From an uncultured Pseudacidovorax sp. (GTDB lineage: Bacteria; Pseudomonadota; Gammaproteobacteria; Burkholderiales; Burkholderiaceae_C), in the NCBI RefSeq assembly GCF_913773995.1, contig NZ_CAJYES010000189.1, positions 1-64,000 of the forward strand: a DNA stretch of 64,000 nt. Reading direction: 5' to 3'. A program made the position numbers and the translations under genes. Positions 30,492 through 38,618 of the stretch are shown one piece after another. The notes under the pieces are model-generated. The model was not told the origin of the DNA. It made no database searches and saw only the letters and a list, made by a program, of their open reading frames with translations. Positions within the stretch are counted from its first letter, which is position 1, and each line of letters starts with the position of its first letter.

Positions 30492-31337
30492 ATGCACACT
30501 GCCGCCATGAACGACCACCCGCTCGATCGTGCCCTCGCGCTGTCGCACAGCGACATCCAGTCCGGGCTCTTCACCGGGGCCACCAGCCCCGACTACTGGA
30601 ACATGGTGGGGCCCTTCGGCGGCACGACGGCGGCGCTGCTGCTGCAGGCCGTGATGCAGCACCCGGAGCGGCTCGGCGAGCCCATCGCCCTCACCGTCAA
30701 CTATGCAGCAGCCGTGACCGAAGGCCCGCTGCAGGTGCAGGCGGTGCCGGTGCGCACCAACCGCTCCACCCAGCACTGGACGCTCACGCTCAGCCAGGCC
30801 GACGACGAAGGCAAGCCTCAGCTCAACACCACCGCCACGGTGGTCACCGCAGCGCGCCGGCAGACCTGGGGCACGACCGATGTGGCCATGCCCCAGGTGC
30901 CTGCCCCCACGCAGGTGCGCGGCATGGGCACCGGCCCCAAAGGCGTGGCCTGGGTCGGCCAGTACGACATGCGGCCCATCAGCGGCGGCATTCCGAGTGA
31001 GTGGAACGATGCCGGCGATCACAGCGAGACGCTGATCTGGGTGCGCGACGCCCAGCCGCGCACGCTGGACTTCCCGGCGCTGGCGGCAATGAGCGATGTC
31101 TTCTACCCGCGCGTTTGGCTCCGTCGCGCCCGGCCGGTGCCGGCGGGCACCGTGTCCATCACCACCTACTTCCACACCAGCGCGGCCGAGCTGGCGGCCG
31201 TGGGCGAAGGCTTCCTGCTGGGTCGCGCGACCGGCCAGCAGTTCCGCAGCGGCTTCTTCGACCAGACCGCCCAGCTCTGGAGCGAGGCCGGGCTGCTGCT
31301 CGCCACCAGCCACCAGATGGTCTACTTCAAGGAATGA
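30492..31337 (+). CDS. Acyl-CoA thioesterase (TesB-like double hotdog)
   Basis: A 281-residue thioesterase-family protein that probably hydrolyses acyl-CoA, releasing CoA from the beta-oxidation pool. The N-terminal hotdog has GPFGGTTAALLLQAVMQHP and TVNYAAAVTEGPLQVQ. The second has PRVWLRRARPVPAGTVSITTYFHTS and GEGFLLGRATGQQFRSGFFDQTAQLW. The start is either the ATG at 30492 or the one at 30507 (MNDHPLD). The 126-base leader contains GC hairpins but no obvious promoter. The gene is in the same direction as the oxidation operon. Confidence 0.82.
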   Translation: MHTAAMNDHPLDRALALSHSDIQSGLFTGATSPDYWNMVGPFGGTTAALLLQAVMQHPERLGEPIALTVNYAAAVTEGPLQVQAVPVRTNRSTQHWTLTLSQADDEGKPQLNTTATVVTAARRQTWGTTDVAMPQVPAPTQVRGMGTGPKGVAWVGQYDMRPISGGIPSEWNDAGDHSETLIWVRDAQPRTLDFPALAAMSDVFYPRVWLRRARPVPAGTVSITTYFHTSAAELAAVGEGFLLGRATGQQFRSGFFDQTAQLWSEAGLLLATSHQMVYFKE

Positions 31338-31386
31338 CGCGCATCGTTCCGAGCCTGCGCTTTCCTTTTCATCGCCAGGAGCCACC

Positions 31387-32130
31387 ATGCCCCAGCCCGC
31401 TGCCCTGATCGTCGGCGCCGGTGATGCCACCGGCGGTGCCATCGCCCGCGCCTTCGCGCGCGAAGGCTATGCCGCCTGCGTCACCCGCCGCAGCGCCGAC
31501 AAGCTGTCGCCCCTGGTGGCGCAGATCCAGGCCGACGGCGGTACGGCCCATGCCTTCGGCAGCGATGCGCGCAAGGAGGAGGAGGTCGTCGCCCTGGTCG
31601 AGCAGATCGAATCGACCATCGGGCCCATCGAGGTGATGGTGTTCAACATCGGCGCGAACGTGCCCGAGAGCATCCTCACCGAGACGGCGCGCAAGTACTT
31701 CAAGGTCTGGGAGATGGCCTGCTTCTCGGGCTTCCTCAATGCCCGCGAGGTCGCCAAGCGCATGGTGGCCCGGCCGCTACCGGCGGGCGGGCAGCGTGGC
31801 ACCATCCTGTTCACCGGCGCCACCGCCTCGCTGCGTGGCGGCGCCAACTTCGCCGCCTTCTCGGGCGCCAAGATGGCATTGCGCGCGCTGGCCCAGAGCA
31901 TGGCGCGCGAGCTGGGGCCGCAAGGCATCCACGTGGCCCACACCATCATCGATGGCGCCATCGATACCGAATTCATCCGCAGCAACTTTCCCGAACGCTA
32001 TGCGCGCAAGGCGGAGGACGGCATCCTGAACCCCGATCACATCGCCGCGGCCTACGTGATGCTGCACCGCCAGCCGCGCGATGCCTGGACCCACGAGCTG
32101 GACCTGCGGCCGTGGATCGAGAATTTCTGA
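31387..32130 (+). CDS. SDR family oxidoreductase lacking the catalytic tyrosine
   Basis: A 247-residue Rossmann-fold protein of the short-chain dehydrogenase family. The cofactor motif is the variant LIVGAGDATGGAIARAF, NIGAN replaces NNAG, and the catalytic region reads ATASLRGGANFAAFSGAKMA. Ser and Lys are therefore kept, but the usual Tyr of YxxxK is Phe (FSGAK). The conserved C-terminal part DAWTHELDLRPW suggests a defined subfamily. With Phe at this place ordinary alcohol/ketone chemistry is doubtful; a role on CoA thioesters or as a non-catalytic binder is possible. It sits between thioesterase and HCCA-isomerase-like genes in the operon. Confidence 0.85.
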   Translation: MPQPAALIVGAGDATGGAIARAFAREGYAACVTRRSADKLSPLVAQIQADGGTAHAFGSDARKEEEVVALVEQIESTIGPIEVMVFNIGANVPESILTETARKYFKVWEMACFSGFLNAREVAKRMVARPLPAGGQRGTILFTGATASLRGGANFAAFSGAKMALRALAQSMARELGPQGIHVAHTIIDGAIDTEFIRSNFPERYARKAEDGILNPDHIAAAYVMLHRQPRDAWTHELDLRPWIENF

Positions 32131-32203
32131 GCGCCGGCTGCGCAGCAACCGGGCCGGCCCGGCATCATTGCGGCACCCCCACGAGAACGACTGGAGACTC
32201 CCC

Positions 32204-32806
32204 ATGACCGCTCCCGCCCGCGTCGAATGCTTCTTCGACTTCGGCAGCCCGGCCGCCTACCTGGCCTGGATGCAGCTGCCCCATGTGTGCGCCGACACCG
32301 GCGCCGAGCTGGTGTGGCGCCCCATGCTGCTGGGCGGCGTGTTCCAGGCCACCGGCAACCGTTCGCCCGCCGAGGTCGAGGCCAAGGGCCGCTACATGCG
32401 CGAGGACCTGGCGCGCTTCGCCCGCCGCGCCGGCGTGCCCTTCGAGCACAACCCGCACTTCCCCATCAACACGCTGACGCTGATGCGCGGCGCCACGGCG
32501 ATGCAGCTGCACCGGCCCGAACGCTTCCAGGGTTATGCGCAGGCCGTGTTCGACGCCATGTGGGCGCAGCCGCGCAACCTGGGCGATGCGGGCGAGCTGA
32601 CGGCCGTGCTCACCGCCGCCGGCTTCAATGCCGCCGAGTTCATGACGCTGCTGGGCCGCCAGGACGTCAAGGACCAGCTCAAGGCCACCACGCAGGAGGC
32701 CGTGGAGCGTGGCGTGTTCGGTGCGCCGACCATGTTCGTCGGCGACCAGATGTTCTGGGGCCAGGACCGGCTGGACTTCGTGCGCGACGCCCTGACCCCC
32801 CGTTGA
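32204..32806 (+). CDS. DsbA-family 2-hydroxychromene-2-carboxylate isomerase-like protein
   Basis: A 200-residue kappa-class glutathione-transferase-like protein with the thioredoxin/DsbA fold. It starts VECFFDFGSPAAYLAWMQLP, where a Ser replaces the CxxC active site, as in HCCA isomerases. It ends GVFGAPTMFVGDQMFWGQDRLDFV, with the cis-Pro loop GAPT. Enzymes of this group isomerise aromatic-pathway intermediates using glutathione. The substrate here is unknown, and the context suggests degradation of an acyl or aromatic CoA ester. The start is chosen at the ATG preceded by GGAG (CTGGAGACTCCCC). Confidence 0.85.
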   Translation: MTAPARVECFFDFGSPAAYLAWMQLPHVCADTGAELVWRPMLLGGVFQATGNRSPAEVEAKGRYMREDLARFARRAGVPFEHNPHFPINTLTLMRGATAMQLHRPERFQGYAQAVFDAMWAQPRNLGDAGELTAVLTAAGFNAAEFMTLLGRQDVKDQLKATTQEAVERGVFGAPTMFVGDQMFWGQDRLDFVRDALTPR

Positions 32807-32830
32807 TTCTTCTCTTCCCTCACCAACACC

Positions 32831-33595
32831 ATGAGCGACATCCTCGTCCACACCGAAGCGGGTGTGACCACCCTGACCTTCAACCGCGTCGACAAGAAGA
32901 ACTCCATCACCAGCAGCATGTACGCCGCGCTGGCCGACGCGCTCGATGCCGCGCGCGACGACGCGGCCGCGCGCTGCGTGCTGATCCAGGGCGATGCCAC
33001 CATCTTCTCGGCCGGCAACGACATCGGCGACTTCCTGAACAAGCCGCCGTCGGGGCAGGACTCGCCCGTGTTCCGCTTCCTGCGCGGCATCGCGGCCTTT
33101 CCCAAGCCGGTGGTCGCTGCCGTGTGCGGCCCGGCGGTGGGCATCGGCACCACGCTGCTCTTCCACTGCGATCTGGTCTATGCCGGCGACAACGCGGCCT
33201 TCTCGATGCCCTTCGTCAACCTGGGCCTGTGCCCCGAGGCGGCGTCGAGTCTGCTGGTGCCGCAGATGTTCGGCTACCACCGCGCGGCCGAAGCGCTGCT
33301 GCTGGGCGAACCCTTCATGGCCGAGGCCGCACTCGAAGTCGGGCTGGTCAACCGCGTGCTGCCGCCGACCGAGTGCAATGCCTATGCGCAGCAGCAGGCC
33401 CGCAAGCTGGCGGGCAAGCCGCTGTCGGCGCTGATCGAGACCAAGCGGCTGCTCAAGAAGACCCAAGCCGCCGCCGTGGTCGAACGCATGGACGAAGAGG
33501 GCGCGAGCTTCGGCCGCATGCTGCGCGAACCCGCGGCGCGCGAGGCCTTCACGGCCTTCATGGAAAAGCGGCGACCGGACTTCAGCAAGGTCTGA
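32831..33595 (+). CDS. Enoyl-CoA hydratase/isomerase
   Basis: A 254-residue crotonase-family protein, catalysing hydration or isomerisation of 2-enoyl-CoA. It has TLTFNRVDKKNSITSSMY, the CoA/oxyanion loop FSAGNDIGDFL, and the second oxyanion turn CGPAVGIGTTLLFHCDLVYA. Glu in LGLCPEAASSLLVP sits at one catalytic position, while the other Glu of classical hydratases appears to be lost (AVGIG/TTLL region), so isomerase activity is also possible. It is last in the oxidation operon, 24 bases after the HCCA-isomerase-like gene, and converges on the YciA-like gene. Confidence 0.88.
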   Translation: MSDILVHTEAGVTTLTFNRVDKKNSITSSMYAALADALDAARDDAAARCVLIQGDATIFSAGNDIGDFLNKPPSGQDSPVFRFLRGIAAFPKPVVAAVCGPAVGIGTTLLFHCDLVYAGDNAAFSMPFVNLGLCPEAASSLLVPQMFGYHRAAEALLLGEPFMAEAALEVGLVNRVLPPTECNAYAQQQARKLAGKPLSALIETKRLLKKTQAAAVVERMDEEGASFGRMLREPAAREAFTAFMEKRRPDFSKV

Positions 33596-33677
33596 CGCCG
33601 AGCCGGCCGGCCTGGCTGCCAGCGCGGGGCGCTTGGGGCCAGGGGTGGGCGGGTGAGTGGGCTGGGGTCGACGGCTC

Positions 33678-34100
33678 TCAGCCCTTGGGCGGCACCACCG
33701 GCCGTGGCCGGCCGTTCTCGTCGATGGCCACGTAGGTGAGCGAGGCCTCGGTCACCTTCACATACTCGCCCTGCTGGCGGATGCGCTCGGCGAAGACCTC
33801 GACCTTCACCGTGACCGAGGTGCGGCCCACGCGCGTGACGGCCGCATAGAAGGACAGCAGGTCGCCCACGCGCACCGGCTGCTTGAAGATGAATTCGTTG
33901 ACCGCCACGGTGGCCATGCGACCCTGCGCATAGCGGGCCGGGATCACCGAGCCGGCCAGGTCCACCTGGGCCATGACCCATCCCCCGAAGATGTCGCCGT
34001 TGCCATTGGTGTCGGCCGGCATCGGGATCACCTTGAGCACGAGCTCCATATCGGCGGGCAGGCTTTTGAGGACGGCGGGGGCGGCGGTCGGGGCGGTCAT
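33678..34100 (-). CDS. Acyl-CoA thioesterase YciA-like
   Basis: A 140-residue single-hotdog thioesterase acting on acyl-CoA in the cytoplasm. The signature MPADTNGNGDIFGGWVMAQ with the catalytic Asp is complete, followed by VAVNEFIFKQPVRVGDLLSFYA and TRVGRTSVTVKVEVFAE. I chose the start MTAPTAAPAVL at 34098-34100; the frame upstream would run into the region in front of the divergent exporter gene. It converges on the enoyl-CoA hydratase gene and is divergent from the Atm1-type exporter. Confidence 0.9.
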   Translation of the reverse strand: MTAPTAAPAVLKSLPADMELVLKVIPMPADTNGNGDIFGGWVMAQVDLAGSVIPARYAQGRMATVAVNEFIFKQPVRVGDLLSFYAAVTRVGRTSVTVKVEVFAERIRQQGEYVKVTEASLTYVAIDENGRPRPVVPPKG

Positions 34101-34176
34101 TGGACAATCCGGGAAACAACGCCGCGGATTGTCCCGCATGCGACTCGCCCCCGGCCCGTCGCGCCAGAACACCCCC

Positions 34177-36066
34177 ATGAGACCTTCCCACCCCCTGCCG
34201 CCCGCTGCCGAGCCGGGCGCTCCTGCGCCCGCGCGCAGCGATGCCGCCACGCTGCGGCGCCTGTTCCCCTACCTGTGGGCCTACAAGTGGCGGGTGCTCG
34301 CAGCGCTGCTGTTCATGGTCGGCGCCAAGCTGGCCAATGTGAGCGTGCCGGTGCTGCTCAAGCACCTGGTCGATGCCATGACGCTGCAGCCCGGCGACCC
34401 GCGCGCGCTGCTGGTGGTGCCGGCGGCGCTGCTGGTGGGCTACGGACTGCTGCGCTTTTCCACGTCGCTGTTCACCGAGCTGCGCGAACTGGTCTTCGCG
34501 CGTGCCACCGAGGGCGCGGCGCGGCGCATCTCGCTGGAGGTGTTCCGCCACCTGCACGGGCTGTCGCTGCGCTTCCACCTGGAGCGCCAGACCGGGGGCA
34601 TGACGCGCGACATCGAGCGCGGCAGCCAGGCGGTGCATTCGCTCATCTCGTACTCGCTCTACAGCATCGTGCCGACGCTGATCGAGCTGGTGCTGGTGCT
34701 CGGCATCCTGGGCGTGCGCTTCGACTGGTGGTTCGTGGCCATCACCGGCACCGCGCTGGTCGTGTACATCGGCTTCACCGTGTGGGTGACCGAATGGCGA
34801 ACCCAGTTCCGCCGCAGCATGAACGAGCTGGGCGCGCGCGCCCAGAGCCGCGCGGTCGATTCGCTGCTGAACTACGAGACGGTCAAGTACTTCAACAACG
34901 AGGGCTTCGAAGCCCGCCGCTACGACGAGCAGCTGGAGCGCTACCGCCGCGCCGCCGTACGCAGCCAGACCACACTGTCGCTGCTCAACACGGGCCAGCA
35001 GATGCTGATCGCGATCAGTCTGGTGGCCATGCTGTGGCGCGCCACGCAGGGCGTAGTGGACGGGCGCATGACGCTGGGCGATCTGGTCATGGTCAATGCC
35101 TTCATGATCCAGCTGTACATCCCGCTCAACTTCCTGGGCGTGCTCTACCGCGAGATCAAGCAGAGCCTGGTGGACCTGGAGAAGATGTTCGCGCTGCTGG
35201 AGCGCGAGCGCGAGGTGGCCGATGCGCCGGGCGCGCGGCCGCTTCGCCATCCGGAAGGCGACGTGCAGTTCGACGACGTGCACTTCGCCTATGAGGCGGC
35301 ACGGCCCATCCTGCGTGGCCTGAGCTTCACCATCCCGGCCGGCAAAACGGTCGCGGTGGTCGGCCCCTCGGGTGCGGGCAAGTCCACGCTGGCGCGGCTG
35401 CTGTACCGCTTCTACGACGTGGATCCTGCCTCGGCCGGCACTGGCGGGGGGGCCATCCGCATCGGCGGGCAGGACATCCGCGAAGTGACCCAGCACAGCC
35501 TGCGCGCGGCCATCGGCATCGTGCCGCAGGACACGGTGCTCTTCAACGACACCATCGGCTACAACATCGCCTACGGTCGGCCCGATGCCGGTCAAGAAGA
35601 GGTGGAGGCGGCGGCCCGCGCGGCGCGCATCCATGCCTTCATCGCCGCCACGCCCAAGGGCTACGAGACCACGGTGGGCGAGCGCGGCCTCAAGCTCTCC
35701 GGCGGCGAGAAGCAGCGCGTGGCCATCGCGCGCACGCTGCTCAAGAACCCGCCCATCCTGATCTTCGACGAGGCCACCTCGGCGCTCGACTCCGCCAACG
35801 AGCGCGCCATCCAGGCCGAGCTGGCCAGCGCCGCGCGCGGCAAGACCACGCTGGTGATTGCGCACCGCCTGTCGACGGTGGTGGATGCACACGAGATCCT
35901 GGTGCTCGACGCCGGCCAAGTGGTCGAGCGCGGCACGCATGCCGAGCTGCTGGCGCGCGGCGGCGTGTATGCGCGCATGTGGTCGCTGCAGCAGAACGAG
36001 CGCCCGGCCGAGGCCTCGCCTGTTCCGTTGATCGCCTCGCCCGGCGGCGCCGCGCAGCCCGCCTGA
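34177..36066 (+). CDS. Atm1/HMT1-type ABC exporter (fused permease and ATPase)
   Basis: A 629-residue half-transporter that works as a homodimer in the inner membrane. Residues about 30-325 hold six transmembrane helices. The stretch with VKYFNNEGFEARRYDEQLERY and AAVRSQTTLSLLNTGQQ is diagnostic of the Atm1/ABCB7 group, which exports glutathione-bound metals or sulfur compounds. The ATPase domain has Walker A GPSGAGKST, Q-loop IVPQDTVLFND, signature LSGGEKQR, Walker B ILIFDEATSALD and His in IAHRLSTV. The start ATG at 34177 has a poor ribosome site; the in-frame ATG at 34138 is an alternative. Substrate is inferred from family only. Confidence 0.9.
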   Translation: MRPSHPLPPAAEPGAPAPARSDAATLRRLFPYLWAYKWRVLAALLFMVGAKLANVSVPVLLKHLVDAMTLQPGDPRALLVVPAALLVGYGLLRFSTSLFTELRELVFARATEGAARRISLEVFRHLHGLSLRFHLERQTGGMTRDIERGSQAVHSLISYSLYSIVPTLIELVLVLGILGVRFDWWFVAITGTALVVYIGFTVWVTEWRTQFRRSMNELGARAQSRAVDSLLNYETVKYFNNEGFEARRYDEQLERYRRAAVRSQTTLSLLNTGQQMLIAISLVAMLWRATQGVVDGRMTLGDLVMVNAFMIQLYIPLNFLGVLYREIKQSLVDLEKMFALLEREREVADAPGARPLRHPEGDVQFDDVHFAYEAARPILRGLSFTIPAGKTVAVVGPSGAGKSTLARLLYRFYDVDPASAGTGGGAIRIGGQDIREVTQHSLRAAIGIVPQDTVLFNDTIGYNIAYGRPDAGQEEVEAAARAARIHAFIAATPKGYETTVGERGLKLSGGEKQRVAIARTLLKNPPILIFDEATSALDSANERAIQAELASAARGKTTLVIAHRLSTVVDAHEILVLDAGQVVERGTHAELLARGGVYARMWSLQQNERPAEASPVPLIASPGGAAQPA

Positions 36067-36092
36067 CCCGTTTCTTGCTTCCCTTCGCTTCC

Positions 36093-37031
36093 ATGTCCGC
36101 CAAGATCCCTCTTCTCGTCCTCAACCAGCAGACGCCCGCGCATGTGCAGCAGATCGGCGCCGTCTACGACCTCGTCTACGCACCGACGCCGGCAGAGCGT
36201 GCCGCCGCAATCGCCAGCCGGGGCCGCGACTTCCGGGCTGTGCTCACCATCGGCACCGTGGGCCTGACGCCCGAGGAGGTCGCGGCGATGCCGGCGCTGG
36301 AGCTGGTGTGCTGCATGGGCGTGGGCTACGAGGGCCTGCCGATGGACGCGCTGCGGGCGCGCGGCATCGTCACGGCCAACGGCGCCGGCACCAACGACAG
36401 CACGGTGGCCGACCACGCCTTCGGCCTGATCCTGGCCATCGTGCGCCGCATCCCGGAGCGCGACCGGCTGTGCCGCGAGGGCGTGTGGCGCGACGTGCTC
36501 ACCATGCCGCCGCAGCTCGAAGGCCGGCGCCTGGGCATCTTCGGCATGGGCGCCATCGGCGCCAAGCTGGCGCGCCGCGCCGCCGGCTTCGACATGCCGG
36601 TGGGCTACCACAACCGCAAGCCGGTCGAAGGCTCGCCGCACCGCTACTTCGACGACCTGGCCGAGCTCGCGCGCTGGTGCGACGTGCTGGTGTGCGCGGC
36701 GCCGGGCGGCGCGGCGACGCGGCACAAGGTGAATGCGCAGGTGCTGCAGGCGCTGGGGCCGCAGGGCTACCTGGTCAACGTGGGCCGCGGCAGCCTGGTC
36801 GATACCGAGGCGCTGGCCGAGGCCTTGCGCGGTGAAACCATCGCCGGTGCCGCGCTCGACGTGTACGAGAGCGAACCCAGGCGGCCGGAGCCGCTCATCG
36901 GCCTCGCCAACATCGTGTTGTCGCCCCACATGGCCGGCTGGTCGCCCGAGGCCGTGCAATGCAGCGTGGACCGCTTCATGGCCAATGCCGAAGGCCACTT
37001 CGCCGGGCGTGGCGTGGTGTCGCCGATCTGA
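36093..37031 (+). CDS. D-2-hydroxyacid dehydrogenase (glyoxylate/hydroxypyruvate reductase-like)
   Basis: A 312-residue NAD(P)-dependent oxidoreductase that reduces 2-keto acids. The NAD motif is RLGIFGMGAIGAKLARRA. The catalytic Arg lies in LVNVGRGSLVDTEAL, Glu in LDVYESEP and His in VLSPHMAGWSPE. The N-terminal substrate domain contains CMGVGYEGLPMDALRARGI. It lies 26 bases after the exporter gene and 56 before mlrC in the same direction, so the three may be cotranscribed. Confidence 0.92.
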   Translation: MSAKIPLLVLNQQTPAHVQQIGAVYDLVYAPTPAERAAAIASRGRDFRAVLTIGTVGLTPEEVAAMPALELVCCMGVGYEGLPMDALRARGIVTANGAGTNDSTVADHAFGLILAIVRRIPERDRLCREGVWRDVLTMPPQLEGRRLGIFGMGAIGAKLARRAAGFDMPVGYHNRKPVEGSPHRYFDDLAELARWCDVLVCAAPGGAATRHKVNAQVLQALGPQGYLVNVGRGSLVDTEALAEALRGETIAGAALDVYESEPRRPEPLIGLANIVLSPHMAGWSPEAVQCSVDRFMANAEGHFAGRGVVSPI

Positions 37032-37087
37032 GTGCCTGCCTCGCCGAGCACCGCACCCTGCATCCGATTCCTGCGCAGCACCGCCCC

Positions 37088-38590
37088 ATGAACGTCTTCA
37101 TCGCCGGCTTCCAGCACGAGACCAACACTTTCGCGCCGACCCAGGCCGACTGGGCTGCCTTCGAGGCGGGCTCCGGCTTTCCGGCCTATCGGCGCGGGCC
37201 GGTGGTCATCGAAGCCTACCGCGGCAAGGCCATTCCCATCGGCGGCTTCATCGAGGCGGCCGAGCGCCAGGGCTGGACGCTCACCGCTTCGGGCTGGGCC
37301 GGCGCCAATCCCTCGGCCCATGTCACGCGCGAGGCCTTCGAGCGGATCGCCGGCGACATCGATGCCGACCTGCGTGCGGCCCTGGCCGGGCCGGGCGTCG
37401 ATGCGGTCTACCTCGACCTGCACGGCGCCGCCGTGACCCAGCACCTGGACGACCCGGAGGGCGAGTTGCTGGCGCGCATCCGTGCCGTGGTCGGCCCGCA
37501 GGTGCCCATCGTCGCCAGCCTGGATCTGCATGCCAACGTGACCCAGGCCATGCTCACGGTGGCCGATGCGCTGGTGGCCTACCGCACCTATCCGCAGGTG
37601 GACATGAAGGACACGGGCGCGCTGGCAGCCATGCTGCTGGCACGTCGCCTGGCCCGCGGCAGCCGCGAGCTGCTGGCCGTGCGCCGGCTCGACTTCCTGC
37701 TGCCACTCAATGCGCAGAGCACCATGACCGCGCCGGCCGATGCCGTCTACGAAGAATTGCGGCGCCTGGACGCCGCGCAGGGCACGGTCCTCAGCTTCGC
37801 CATGGGCTTTCCGGCGGCGGACATCGACGAATGCGGGCCGGTGATCTGGGCCCATGGCGAGCAGGCCCAGGCGGCCGTCGACGCGCTCTTCGCGCGTGTG
37901 GACCAGCCGCGCAGCCAATGGCGGCTGGACCTGAAGACGCCCGAAGCCGCGGTGATCGAGGCCCTGGCGCTGGCCGCGGAGGCCTCGGCACCGGTGGTCA
38001 TCGCCGATACGCAGGACAACCCTGGCGCCGGTGGCGACAGCAACACCACCGGCATGCTCCATGCGCTGCTGGCCGCGGGCGCAGGCCGGCGCTTTCCGGG
38101 GCAGGTGGCGCTGGGCCTGCTGGCCGACCCGGAGGCGGCCGCCGCGGCCCATGCGGCGGGCGAGGGCGCGCAGATCGAGGTGCAACTGGGCCGGCGCGTG
38201 CCCACCTGGGGAGGCCAGTTCAGCGATGAGCCGGTGCGCGCGCGGGCCACGGTGCGTGCGCTGCGGGACGGCCATGTGGTCCTCAAGGGGCCGATGGGCA
38301 TGGGCGGCGAGGTCCGTCTCGGCCCCTGCGCCTGCCTGGAAGTGGAGGGCGTGCTGGTCGGTGTCTGCACGCTCAAGACGCAGATGCTCGACCGCGAGCT
38401 CTACCGCTTCCTGGGCATCGAACCCGAGGCGATGAAACTGCTGGTCAACAAGAGTTCGGTGCACTTCCGCGCCGACTTCGCGCCCATCGCCAGCCACATC
38501 CTGGTGGCCAAGGCAGCGGGCCCCATGGCGGCCGACCCGGCCGACCTGCCGTGGATCCAACTGCCCGCCGGCATGTCGCTGCGGCCCTGA
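37088..38590 (+). CDS. M81 family metallopeptidase (MlrC-like)
   Basis: A 500-residue zinc hydrolase. The family is named after MlrC, which cleaves linearised microcystin fragments in sphingomonads, but most members act on unknown amide bonds. The N-terminal region holds the putative metal ligands in AGFQHETNTF and in SLDLHANVT, with LDLHGAAVT between. The C-terminal DUF1485-like half has DNPGAGGDSNTTGMLHALL and KSSVHFRADFAPIA. The start MNVFIAGFQHE matches the family's N-terminus. Possible role is breakdown of an unusual peptide or N-acyl amino acid. Confidence 0.9.
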   Translation: MNVFIAGFQHETNTFAPTQADWAAFEAGSGFPAYRRGPVVIEAYRGKAIPIGGFIEAAERQGWTLTASGWAGANPSAHVTREAFERIAGDIDADLRAALAGPGVDAVYLDLHGAAVTQHLDDPEGELLARIRAVVGPQVPIVASLDLHANVTQAMLTVADALVAYRTYPQVDMKDTGALAAMLLARRLARGSRELLAVRRLDFLLPLNAQSTMTAPADAVYEELRRLDAAQGTVLSFAMGFPAADIDECGPVIWAHGEQAQAAVDALFARVDQPRSQWRLDLKTPEAAVIEALALAAEASAPVVIADTQDNPGAGGDSNTTGMLHALLAAGAGRRFPGQVALGLLADPEAAAAAHAAGEGAQIEVQLGRRVPTWGGQFSDEPVRARATVRALRDGHVVLKGPMGMGGEVRLGPCACLEVEGVLVGVCTLKTQMLDRELYRFLGIEPEAMKLLVNKSSVHFRADFAPIASHILVAKAAGPMAADPADLPWIQLPAGMSLRP

Positions 38591-38618
38591 GTGGCGGGGC
38601 GGGCACGGAAAGGCCGAG

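Noticed and set aside
28965-31442. 825-codon minus-strand frame opposite thiolase and thioesterase genes
   Set aside because: Shadow frame with no recognisable domain and poor start context.
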